From: Pleurocapsa sp. FMAR1
Lineage (GTDB): Bacteria > Cyanobacteriota > Cyanobacteriia > Cyanobacteriales > Xenococcaceae
NCBI RefSeq assembly: GCF_963665995.1
Contig: NZ_OY762512.1
Coordinates: 2,604,001-2,668,000, forward strand
Reading direction: 5' to 3'
Length of the DNA: 64,000 nucleotides
A model generated the notes under the pieces. The model did no database searches. It was not told where the DNA came from and was given only the letters and a program-made list of their open reading frames with translations. Shown here piece after piece: positions 35,863 through 43,985 of this stretch. The position numbers and the translations under genes are program-made. Position 1 is the stretch's first letter. Every line of letters begins with the position of its first letter.

Positions 35863-37767
35863 ATGTGTGGAATTGTCGGCTACATAGGTACTCAAGCTGC
35901 AACAGACATTTTAATTTCTGGTCTAGAAAGATTAGAGTATCGGGGTTATGACTCAGCAGGAGTAGCCACGATACTAGAAGGAAATATTAACTGCATCAAA
36001 GCAAAAGGCAAACTTTATAATCTGCGAGAAAAAATAGAACGGGACGTCAATCCTGCTCAAATAGGAATTGGACATACTCGTTGGGCAACTCATGGTAAAC
36101 CAGAAGAACGCAATGCTCATCCGCATCTGGATATGGAAAAGCGGATCGCTGTAGTTCAAAATGGAATTATTGAAAACTATCAGCAAATACGAGACGAATT
36201 AAAAAGTAAAGGATACGAGTTTCGTTCGGAAACAGATACAGAAGTTATTCCCAATTTGATTGCTGAAGTTCTCAAAACCGCTGAGGAAGATTTTTTACCT
36301 CGTTACGCTCGTTTGCTGGCAGCAGTTCAAAAAACAGTAAATAGACTAAAAGGAGCATTTGCGCTAGCTATTATTTGCGCCGATTATCCTGAAGAAATAA
36401 TAGCAGTTAGACAACAAGCTCCTTTAGCTATTGGTTTTGGACAAGGAGAATTTTTTTGTAACTCCGATGTTACAGCCTTGCTTCCCCATACTCGTGCTGT
36501 TCTTAGTCTGGAAAATGGCGACATAGCAAAACTTACGCCATTAGGAGTAGAGATATACAACTTTGCAGGCGATCGCATTTCCCGTTTTCCTCGCACCCTA
36601 GATTGGAATCCCGTACAGACAGAGAAACAGGGTTTTCGTCACTATATGCTCAAGGAAATCTATGAGCAGCCAGCAGTAGTTAGAACTTGTTTGGATACCT
36701 ATATTAATCCTAACTGGCACGCCGATGAAAATCCTGATTTTAGCCCCGTAAATATCGGTTTGTCTCCCATAACGGATGATCTCGAACATATTCAAATATT
36801 AGCCTGTGGTACGAGTTGGCACGCTGCTTTGATCGGCAAATATTTATTAGAACAAGTTGCAGGTATTCCCACTACAGTAGATTACGCTTCAGAGTTTCGC
36901 TATTCTCCCAAACCCATAATTCCTAATACTTTAACCATCGGTGTAACTCAATCTGGAGAAACCGCCGATACCATTGCTGCCTTAGAGTCAGAAAGAGCTA
37001 GACGAGCGGGTTTAGAACCAAAATTTCAGGCAAAACTACTGGCTATTACTAATCGTGCCGAAAGCAGTATTGCTCAAATATGCGATCGCATTATCGATAC
37101 CCATGCAGGAATAGAAATTGGTGTAGCAGCTACCAAAACTTTTGTCGCTCAAACAATGGGTTTTTATTTTTTATCCCTAGATTTGGCTTATCGTCGTCAA
37201 GCTATACCCAATAGCAGAATTGAAGAGATAATTGAAGGCTTACGTCATATACCTAGTCAGATAGAAACCATTCTTGATACTCAAGCAGATGCGATCGAGG
37301 AATTAGCTCACGACTTTGCTACCGAAACTGAAGACTTTATCTTTATTGGCAGAGGTATTAACTTTCCTATCGCTCTCGAAGGTGCATTAAAGCTCAAAGA
37401 AATCTCTTACATCCATGCAGAGGCATATCCTGCTGGTGAAATGAAGCATGGACCGATCGCTTTATTAGATAACAAAGTACCAGTAGTAGCCGTGGCTATG
37501 CCTGGAAGCGTCTACGAAAAGGTTATTTCTAACGCCCAAGAAGCAAAAGCTAGAGATGCTCGTTTAATTGGTGTCACTACGGCGATGAATGCTACTGAAG
37601 CGGGACACACCTTTGATGATATGTTGACTGTGCCAGAGGTAGACGAGTTGATTTCTCCTATATTATCAATTATTCCCTTACAAATGCTGTCTTATCACAT
37701 TGCTGCAATTAAAGGCTTAGATGTAGATCAGCCTCGTAATCTGGCAAAAAGTGTTACTGTTGAGTAG
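35863..37767 (+). CDS. glmS: Glutamine-fructose-6-phosphate aminotransferase (isomerizing)
   Basis: This 634-residue enzyme makes glucosamine-6-phosphate for peptidoglycan and lipopolysaccharide. The N-terminal glutaminase starts with the catalytic Cys2 (MCGIVGYIG) and has RLEYRGYDSAG and HTRWATHG. Two SIS domains follow (ACGTSWHAALIGKY, VTQSGETADTI and FIGRGINFPIALEGALKLKE), ending in the family terminus LDVDQPRNLAKSVTVE. No glmS ribozyme is visible upstream. The STAND-type gene begins 26 bp after its stop, but that is unlikely to be functionally related. Confidence 0.95.
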   Translation: MCGIVGYIGTQAATDILISGLERLEYRGYDSAGVATILEGNINCIKAKGKLYNLREKIERDVNPAQIGIGHTRWATHGKPEERNAHPHLDMEKRIAVVQNGIIENYQQIRDELKSKGYEFRSETDTEVIPNLIAEVLKTAEEDFLPRYARLLAAVQKTVNRLKGAFALAIICADYPEEIIAVRQQAPLAIGFGQGEFFCNSDVTALLPHTRAVLSLENGDIAKLTPLGVEIYNFAGDRISRFPRTLDWNPVQTEKQGFRHYMLKEIYEQPAVVRTCLDTYINPNWHADENPDFSPVNIGLSPITDDLEHIQILACGTSWHAALIGKYLLEQVAGIPTTVDYASEFRYSPKPIIPNTLTIGVTQSGETADTIAALESERARRAGLEPKFQAKLLAITNRAESSIAQICDRIIDTHAGIEIGVAATKTFVAQTMGFYFLSLDLAYRRQAIPNSRIEEIIEGLRHIPSQIETILDTQADAIEELAHDFATETEDFIFIGRGINFPIALEGALKLKEISYIHAEAYPAGEMKHGPIALLDNKVPVVAVAMPGSVYEKVISNAQEAKARDARLIGVTTAMNATEAGHTFDDMLTVPEVDELISPILSIIPLQMLSYHIAAIKGLDVDQPRNLAKSVTVE

Positions 37768-37793
37768 AAATATTAGCGTTTCATCAATCAATA

Positions 37794-38249
37794 ATGTTAG
37801 ATTACACCGCGACTGACATAATTAATCATTTAGTGGAAGCAGGAATAGCTGGAATTGTAGGAAACTATTCTACTGATTTGGTCAAATCAAGAGGTACAAA
37901 AGCACTTGAGCTAGGACGCAAGATATGGCAAACGATAAGTAATCGCTTAAAAACCGATCCTGATGCAAAAATTATAATCGATAGAGTAGAGCATGACAAA
38001 TCAGAAAAGCATCTAAAAATGCTAATACCTTGTTTAGAAGAAGCAATGGAGGATGAGAAATTTACAGCAGAACTATTTCAACTTCTGAATCAATTTGTTG
38101 ATGTCGAGCCTGAAAAAAATATTAACAGAGATTTTACTGCCAAAGGCAGTTCGGCTGTACTAGCCAATGCAACCGCATACATACAAAATATTGGAGGACA
38201 ACATAAACATGAACATTATAACGATTCTGCACCAGGAAAAAAGTTCTAG
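37794..38249 (+). CDS. N-terminal effector-associated segment of a STAND protein (0-frame product)
   Basis: This 151-residue frame has an N-terminal amphipathic region (DIINHLVEAGIAGIVGNY), then KSRGTKALELGRKIWQTISN and a LIPCLEEAMEDEKFTAELF helix, a layout seen at the N termini of bacterial STAND/NB-ARC proteins. A glycine- and histidine-rich linker (GGQHKHEH) follows. The frame stops at TAG 38247, one codon after the heptamer A AAA AAG. Shifting by -1 on that heptamer joins it to the NB-ARC frame without a stop, so it is probably the first part of a 939-residue protein rather than a separate gene. Confidence 0.75.
   Translation: MLDYTATDIINHLVEAGIAGIVGNYSTDLVKSRGTKALELGRKIWQTISNRLKTDPDAKIIIDRVEHDKSEKHLKMLIPCLEEAMEDEKFTAELFQLLNQFVDVEPEKNINRDFTAKGSSAVLANATAYIQNIGGQHKHEHYNDSAPGKKF
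38237..38243 (+). other. A AAA AAG slippery heptamer joining two frames
   Basis: In the 0 frame the bases read GGA AAA AAG TTC TAG. The heptamer A AAA AAG is the classic bacterial -1 frameshift site (as in dnaX). A -1 slip continues as GTT CTA GAT, straight into the NB-ARC frame. No strong downstream stem or close upstream Shine-Dalgarno stimulator is obvious, so a loss-of-frame mutation in the six-A run is the alternative. Confidence 0.6.
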
Positions 38250-40612
38250 ATAGAATTGAATATAACAGTATTGAGTTAGATACTATTCCTTATAATCTTC
38301 ATAACTGGGTAGAAAGGATAGAAGAGGTACGTACTATAAAATTTTGGCTAAATAGTGAAGAAATTCGCACTATAGGATTGCAAGGTTTTGGAGGAGTTGG
38401 AAAATCTACGATAGCTTCTTATTTTTATAAATCTAGTAATTTTAAAGATAAGTTTTGGGCTAACGTTAATGGTCAAACAGATTTTATATACTTTGCCGAA
38501 CGAGCAATTATAGAATTGAAAGGGCAAATGCCTGAAATTCCTAAAAATACTAATCTTACAAAAGACACCACTGGTTCTTTATTAATTAATAGCTTATTAG
38601 CTTGTCTTAATCAAAAACCTTGTTTGCTAGTGATAGATAATTTAGAATCTCTAATAAATAACGAAAGAGAGTTACAAGACAAAGGATACCATGACTTTTT
38701 TCAAAAATGGTTAAAAGGAGGAACTTGTAGCACACTTTTAATCACTACTCAAGATATACCAAAATCGCTTCAAAATATTAACAACTGGTATTTTCTTAAA
38801 GGAATGAAACTTTCGGAGGGAGTTGCTTTTGCTAGAAAACTAGGAATATCAGGAACACAAGCAGAAATAGAAAATTTTGTGCAATTTATAGATGGGCATC
38901 CTTTGACTTTAGAATTGGTTGCAAGCTATCTTAGAAACGAATGTTATGAATTAAAAGAAATTGAAGAACAATTTAAGTTAGCATACGAAAAAGCCAAGGG
39001 AGAACATCGTAAACAAGAAGTATACCTTGAGTGGATAATTCAGCAGCATTTAGCAAGGCTATCAAAACAATTCAAAAACTTTTTAATTAATTTGAGTGTT
39101 TACAGATTATCTTTTAATGCTGAAGCAGCTAGCTATATGTGGCTCGAACCTAAGGAAGAAAAAACTATTAGCATAGCACTAAAAGACTTGTGGCATCGTT
39201 CTTTACTTTTAAAGACTAGAAATAAAAAATATCAGTTTCAACCTTTAATACAAAAATATATATCTCAACAAAAAAATTATCTTTTTCAAGCACATCAAAA
39301 AGCAGCTAACTATTATGAGACTCATTATAAAGATATTAACTCTTGGAACAAGTTAGAAGATATATCAGAACATTTAGAAAGTTTTTATCATCTATACGAA
39401 ATTCAAATAATTAATCCTAATGAGTTCTTCCGCGATTTTTATGTATTTTTATACTTGTATTTTGATAGATTGTATATGTTTATTGATTCACAAGGCTATA
39501 GTTCGGTTGTTATAAAGCTTTGTAAAAACTTGATATCTTTAAACTCCCCTAAGTATAGACAGATACAAGCAGCAAGCTTAATTGCTTTAGGTCAAGCCTT
39601 TATATCGACAGTAGAAAGTGATAAAGCTATTCATTTTTTGAAAAAAGGGATAGTATTTCATCTTGAATTAACAAATACAAAGTCAGCTTCTGAAGCTAAC
39701 TTACCTTTGGGTAATGCTTACTGTGAGAAAGGAAATTATCAAAAAGCAATAGAATGCTATCGAGAATGTTTGAAAAAAACTACAAGTATTGATATGCAAG
39801 CAAAATGTTTTGATGGTATTGGTACTGCTTATTCAGAATCGGGACGTGATAGAGAAGCAGTTGATTATTATATGCAAGCTTTAACAAATAATGTAATAAC
39901 AGATGAAATATTAATTGCAACTATTGAGGGTAATTTAGGCTCTACATATATAAAAATGAATAACTATGTAGAAGCCAAAAAGCATATTGAAACACAGTTA
40001 GACATATCGAGAAACATCAATAACAAAGTCCAAGAAAGAACCGCATTGATGAATTTAGGAACTGTTTCTCACTATTTAGAACAAACTTTAGAAGGTATTA
40101 AATATATACAAGATTCAATCAAATTAGCCAAGGAAATGAAAAATTTATCTGCTGAAGCTGGTTCTAGAAATTCTTTAGCAAATATATTTATCGACCTTAA
40201 ACAGTTTGACGATTCTCTGATTCATGCTAAAAGAGCATTGGAAATTTCAAATAACTTACCACCAAAAGGTATATCTTCTTTGAATGTAGGCGTATCATAT
40301 CTATTACAAGGTAAATATCAACCAGCAGAAGAGTTTCTTTATCAATCTTTGAATATAGGAGAAGAAATACTTGATATCAGTTTACAAGCCGATAGTTTAT
40401 TTAATTTATCTAACTTATTTAGGCATCAGAATAAAATATTAGAAGCAAAAATAGCTATCGAAAACTCTAGAAAGTTATATGAAAGAATGAAGCTTATTAA
40501 AAGAGTGGAGGATTGCGATCGCTTAATCTATCAATTAGATTATGTTGATAAAGATACTTCGATTACTAATATAATTAGAAAATTGTTTGGTGTAATTGAT
40601 TTAACTGACTGA
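38243..40612 (+). CDS. STAND/NB-ARC ATPase with C-terminal TPR repeats (-1 frame part)
   Basis: The frame is open from 38222 but has no ATG, GTG or TTG before the TTG at 38378, which lies inside the core strand before the P-loop. That makes an independent start there unlikely. Visible are a linker (IPYNLHNWVERIEEVRTIKF), the strand RTIGLQ with Walker A GFGGVGKST, Walker B CLLVIDNLE, the GxP-like GHPLTLELVASYL motif, and a winged-helix-like region. About nine TPR units then run to the end (such as NYQKAIECYRECLKKT). STAND proteins are ATP-switched sensors, many of them anti-phage. The effector would come from the upstream frame by -1 frameshift. Confidence 0.82.
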   Translation, partial: VLDRIEYNSIELDTIPYNLHNWVERIEEVRTIKFWLNSEEIRTIGLQGFGGVGKSTIASYFYKSSNFKDKFWANVNGQTDFIYFAERAIIELKGQMPEIPKNTNLTKDTTGSLLINSLLACLNQKPCLLVIDNLESLINNERELQDKGYHDFFQKWLKGGTCSTLLITTQDIPKSLQNINNWYFLKGMKLSEGVAFARKLGISGTQAEIENFVQFIDGHPLTLELVASYLRNECYELKEIEEQFKLAYEKAKGEHRKQEVYLEWIIQQHLARLSKQFKNFLINLSVYRLSFNAEAASYMWLEPKEEKTISIALKDLWHRSLLLKTRNKKYQFQPLIQKYISQQKNYLFQAHQKAANYYETHYKDINSWNKLEDISEHLESFYHLYEIQIINPNEFFRDFYVFLYLYFDRLYMFIDSQGYSSVVIKLCKNLISLNSPKYRQIQAASLIALGQAFISTVESDKAIHFLKKGIVFHLELTNTKSASEANLPLGNAYCEKGNYQKAIECYRECLKKTTSIDMQAKCFDGIGTAYSESGRDREAVDYYMQALTNNVITDEILIATIEGNLGSTYIKMNNYVEAKKHIETQLDISRNINNKVQERTALMNLGTVSHYLEQTLEGIKYIQDSIKLAKEMKNLSAEAGSRNSLANIFIDLKQFDDSLIHAKRALEISNNLPPKGISSLNVGVSYLLQGKYQPAEEFLYQSLNIGEEILDISLQADSLFNLSNLFRHQNKILEAKIAIENSRKLYERMKLIKRVEDCDRLIYQLDYVDKDTSITNIIRKLFGVIDLTD

Positions 40613-40715
40613 TTAGTATGATATTAAAAGATATAAAAATAGTCATTATACGAGCCGAAAATAATTTTTTATTTCACTTCTATTAATTCCAAAATTAAAA
40701 TTGCGATCGCATATC
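40613..40715. other. Short AT-rich spacer before degraded genes
   Basis: Contains a HIP1 octamer (about 40703) and no gene. It marks the change from the STAND gene to disrupted sequences. Confidence 0.5.
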
Positions 40716-41659
40716 ATGATTATCAAAGGATATGAAGAAGCAAACGGGTTTCTCAAAGCTGCTAAAAGACAGATAGAGCATTAAATATCGAAGTAGATAT
40801 AAAACTAATCTGCAAAAAAGACGGCACTGCCAAACCTAAAACTGTAAAAGCTACTGTAAAACATTACGTTTACAAAAAACAAACCCAATTTGTTGAAACT
40901 ATCGGCATGGCGATCGCATTACTATTCGCTCCTGTTGCCTGTTTTTATTTCATTGCTCCCAAATCACGTCTCCACGAGAGAAGCAAACAGTACTGTTTAG
41001 TAATACCAGATATAACTGATTTAGCATTATATGCACGACAAAGACAAAAGCTGAACAATTGGGATTACCAAATGTTTTATGCTTCTGGCTACAGCGACGC
41101 TGGTTTTCGCTTACTTACCCAACTGGCTACCTCTCGTATCATTCAACAAAATAACTTAAAACGCTCTCAAGTAATCACCTTTGGGCAAACTCCGTGGACA
41201 GGATTTCAGAAAATTCGTAAGGGCGTTGAATTTATCGAACTAACAGGCAAAGAACCTGTACCCAATACAAATCAAGAGATAGACGAGTCTTTATTAAAAT
41301 TGCGAGACAGCGCGGTGGGCGGTTTCACCGACATAAAGCGACTGTCGAGCTTGCGATCGCAAGCTGTGGATGAAGCGACTAAAAATATTCTGGCAGCAGA
41401 CAAAGAATATAACGATCGCATTAATCCCATACTATCTCAACAATTAGACCGCTTAGAACAGCTTAGATGGGAACATAATTGACAGCTTGAACTTCAGTTC
41501 AAGAATACCAGCGCAATTACAGAAAGCGAAAAGCAGAAAGAGCAAAATCGCATCAAGCGTGTTTTCGATGACTATTACTCCTGGGTAGAGGAAAGCACCA
41601 TTACCGAGAAAGCACCTTATATCAAGATCGTTGCCGTTTTAAGAGGCGATCCTTTTTGA
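40716..41659 (+). pseudogene. Degraded defence gene: Cas8-like fragment joined to a DISARM helicase-like tail
   Basis: An ATG at 40716 begins MIIKGYEEANGFLKAAKRQI. After a frame change near 40778 the protein continues (NIEVDIKLICKKDG... YCLVIPDITDLALYARQ ... ITFGQTPWTGFQKIRKGVEF) through an in-frame TGA at 41480-41482. It goes on in the same frame as QLELQFKNTSAITESEKQ and RVFDDYYSWVEESTITEKAP to 41659. The first part resembles Cas8a1/Cmx1-type Cascade subunits; the coiled-coil tail resembles the end of a DISARM DrmD-type helicase. Both assignments are tentative. At 40907 a frame of 191 residues remains uninterrupted. No CRISPR array or other cas gene is present. Confidence 0.55.
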
Positions 41660-41668
41660 GACGCGGAG

Positions 41669-42478
41669 ATGGGGAGACGCGGTGATTTTAGAGATAATTG
41701 GGAGATATTAAAAATGGCTGTTTTAAATGGAATTATTAACGAAAATGAATTTTATTCACACCATTATCTTGATACTATTTTACAGAACGATCTAAAAGAT
41801 ATTGTTAAACGCTGGAATGAACTAGCAGAGGAGACAGGAGATAAGTCGCCACCAAAAGCGATCGCATCTTTGAAGGTTGATTATTTTAAAACTCGCAGTC
41901 AAATTAGCCAAGAAAAAGATATTAAGGAGCGTTTATTGCTTCAGAGGCAATGGTTTAGTAAGTTTTTCTCCGTACTGGGTTATGAGTTTGAACCGACTGA
42001 GAAGGTTTTAGATGATGATGAGATAATTCCCGTAGTTGCGGAAGTCAATAAGAGTAACGGACAGCCTTTATTGTGGATTATTGAAGCTATTGCCGATACT
42101 GAAGAAGCGGCTGATGTTCTTTCTTTAGGCTTAAACGAAGCACAGTTCAATCTAGATCATTCAACTACCGATACCAACCAATCATTGCGTTCCCCTGTTT
42201 CCGCGTCTCCGCATCTTCCTAATCCCGAACTACTAAACATCGACTTCGAGGATTTAATTTCTGACTATATATTTGCTCAAGACGATCCGCCTCGTTGGAT
42301 TATTCTAGCTGGTATTCACCAAGTAGTTTTATTAGATCGCTTTAATTCGATCACTGCTCTACTTGTACTTTTAGCGCACGATTCATCTCCTCAAACCCTT
42401 CTCTTGTTTGCTTGTCTAAGCTGTTCCAGAGAAAAGGTACAAGCAGACCAGAAAAAAGTTCACGTTGTACAAATCTAG
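41669..42478 (+). pseudogene. Truncated N-terminal part of an Eco57I/DISARM DrmMI-like DNA methyltransferase
   Basis: The frame opens inside a short tandem repeat; the true gene start is probably ATG 41714 (MAVLNGIINENEFYSHHYLD). The segments KDIVKRWNELAEETGDKSPP, VAEVNKSNGQPLLWIIEA and FAQDDPPRWIILAGIHQVVLL match the N terminus of DrmMI-type and related class I methyltransferases as I remember them. The catalytic SAM and NPPY motifs are missing: resemblance stops at about 42341 (LLDRF), where an unrelated minus-strand SRPBCC gene begins. It is thus a fragment that cannot methylate DNA. It directly follows the helicase-like tail, the order seen in DISARM. Confidence 0.6.
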
Positions 42479-42785
42479 TTCGATTCTCTCCAATCGGTTC
42501 AATTTGGAATTGATGCTCTCCGTCAAAAATACCTGGTAGCAGTAATCGCCCAGTCCAACGAAGTTCACGTCCTGGATGCAGTGCTAGAATTACTGGACGA
42601 AAAGTCATCCCCTTCCCACCAGATGGTTGCATAAACACTTCCAACGTCTCACCCTGCCTTGCTTCTCCATTGATAGAGCGGATGAAGGGGTTCCATTGAT
42701 TGTAGCGGCTAAAGTCGATTAACACCTTCTAAACAGTTTCTGCTGGTGCATCAATCTCAATATTGGTATTAATTTCTCGTACCAT
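42351..42785 (-). pseudogene. SRPBCC-family protein with an amber codon in place of tryptophan
   Basis: On the minus strand ATG 42785 opens MVREINTNIEIDAPAETV, then TAG (42731-42729), then KVLIDFSRYNQWNPF to 42351. SRPBCC (START-like) proteins usually read ETVWxxLxDF here, so the stop most likely replaces a tryptophan (TGG to TAG). Downstream features FDGEHQFQIEP and TRFVQRELFSG are typical of the fold, which binds hydrophobic ligands in a helix-grip cavity. A 124-residue product could start at GTG 42725 without the first strand. Whether the gene is dead or very recently mutated is not clear. Confidence 0.78.
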
Positions 42786-42926
42786 ACTCACCTCCCGATA
42801 GACTGAAAAATACCTACCTATTCTACTAAACTGCGCTTGTAAGCTGCATGAACCGATCTCTTTTCAAGCTTTTCGGCTACGACAAACCGCTTTAATAGGC
42901 TGCCTCTGCCTGAGTCTAGAACGGCA

Positions 42927-43271
42927 TAACTATTTATTATACAGAAACTTTCTGTATATCTACTCTATATAGAATGATATCAAGAAAAAGTCTGAATATC
43001 ATTCTGTAGAAAAACTGCTTGAATAGGCTAGTGATGTCAAAAGAATAGAAATCAAGGCGTGAGACTGTTTATTTTGATTTCTAAAATTACTTTTTATTAG
43101 ATTGTATTTGCCAATTACTTAACCAACATTTCGACCGATAGGCGTTTAAAGGTTAATCTTTCCCCTTTTACATCGACAAAAATAGTGTCGCCAAGATTGT
43201 ACTCTCCTCGTAAAATAGAAAGAGCGATCGCCGTTTCTAAATAGCGGGAAATAGCGCGTTTTAGAAGTCTG
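42927..43271. repeat. Duplicated clpB 3' end (copy distant from clpB)
   Basis: This 345-bp segment is a diverged direct copy of 43795-44142. It holds the last 50-odd codons of clpB in the minus orientation plus about 180 bp of downstream sequence with the same hairpins. The reading frame is kept ([16 protein letters not shown] against [16 protein letters not shown]). Internal differences are scattered point changes and a 3-4 bp deletion. Confidence 0.88.
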
Positions 43272-43291
43272 ACTCAGTAATATTTGGAGTC

Positions 43292-43342
43292 AGATAACGC
43301 CTGAATTAAGCCCGCGGGTTCGGCTTGAATGAATTGTTAGGC
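43292..43342 (-). repeat. Integron-type attC recombination site
   Basis: Read on the minus strand, GCCTAAC (R'', 43342-43336, matches RYYYAAC) and GTTATCT (43298-43292, core G-TT) enclose a pairing region. In it ATTCAAGCC faces GGGCTTAAT with one extrahelical C, the hallmark of attC sites. A central CCCGCGGG forms the tip. The sequence AACAATTCATTCAAGCCGA is the familiar attC start of proteobacterial cassettes. It lies 21 bp after the GFA gene stop, as expected for a gene cassette. Confidence 0.85.
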
Positions 43343-43363
43343 GGCATCCTGATTTGCCAGAAA

Positions 43364-43771
43364 CTAGGGCGACTCAGGGAAATAAGGAATTTCTTGGCTA
43401 AGACACACCCATGGCTGTGAGCGTGAAGTCCAGATGTCCAGCATGGGTTTGAACCAAGAATGGTCGTCCAAGGTTGGGAAGCGGATGGACATGAATTCTG
43501 GGACTGCTTCGCCGCGCGTGAAAAGTGGAGTTCCACAATCAGCGCAAAAGCTACGAGATGTAGCGCCGCCAGTATTGCCACGAACGACATGCGTCTTGGG
43601 AGTGCCAGTAATTTCTGTAGCCGAAACTGGGACGACTATGCCTGACGCGAACGGGGCGCCGCTCGAACGCTGGCAGTCTTGGCAGTGACAGTTGAGCATT
43701 GCGACAGGCTCTTGCTTGCACTCATAGCGAATGGCTCCGCATGCGCAACCGCCAGTAAAAGGTGCCGTCAT
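43364..43771 (-). CDS. GFA/CENP-V family protein in an integron-like gene cassette
   Basis: This 135-residue protein has the GFA-family zinc sites: GGCACGAIRYEC, LNCHCQDCQRSSGAPFASGI and SRSFCADCGTPLF. The family includes glutathione-dependent formaldehyde-activating enzyme but most members are of unknown activity. GAGGAACC precedes the start on the minus strand. By eye the gene is about 55 percent GC, against less than 40 percent on either side, and an attC site follows directly, so it entered as a mobile cassette. It lies between duplicated clpB tails. Confidence 0.9.
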   Translation of the reverse strand: MTAPFTGGCACGAIRYECKQEPVAMLNCHCQDCQRSSGAPFASGIVVPVSATEITGTPKTHVVRGNTGGATSRSFCADCGTPLFTRGEAVPEFMSIRFPTLDDHSWFKPMLDIWTSRSQPWVCLSQEIPYFPESP

Positions 43772-43838
43772 ATCTGGGTTCCTCCCTTGCCGATTAACTA
43801 TTTATTATCCAGAAACTTTCTGTATATTTACTCTATAT

Positions 43839-43873
43839 AGAATGATATCAAGAAAAAGTCTGGATATCATTCT
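43839..43873. other. Stem-loop downstream of clpB
   Basis: AGAATGATATC (43839-43849) and GATATCATTCT (43863-43873) form a perfect 11-bp stem with a 13-base loop. The left repeat copy keeps a 10-bp version. It lies beyond the clpB terminator; function unknown. Confidence 0.6.
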
Positions 43874-43916
43874 GTAGAAAAACTGCTTAAATAGGCTAGT
43901 AATGTCAAAAGAATAA

Positions 43917-43948
43917 AAATCAAGGCGTGAGACTGTTTACCTTGATTT
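43917..43948 (-). terminator. Rho-independent terminator of clpB
   Basis: On the minus strand AAATCAAGG and CCTTGATTT form a 9-bp stem followed by a T-rich tail. It lies about 40 bp after the clpB stop. Confidence 0.75.
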
Positions 43949-43985
43949 CTAAAATTGCTTTTTATTAAATTAAAGTATTTGCCAA

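Noticed and set aside
38378-38380. TTG as start of an independent NB-ARC gene
   Set aside because: It lies after the first strand of the nucleotide-binding core (RTIG) and has no ribosome-binding site; the frame is open upstream to the slippery site.
43306-43590. Minus-strand frame ending in NNSFKPNPRA
   Set aside because: It reads out of frame through the GFA gene and into the attC site; that C-terminal peptide is a known product of translating attC sequences.
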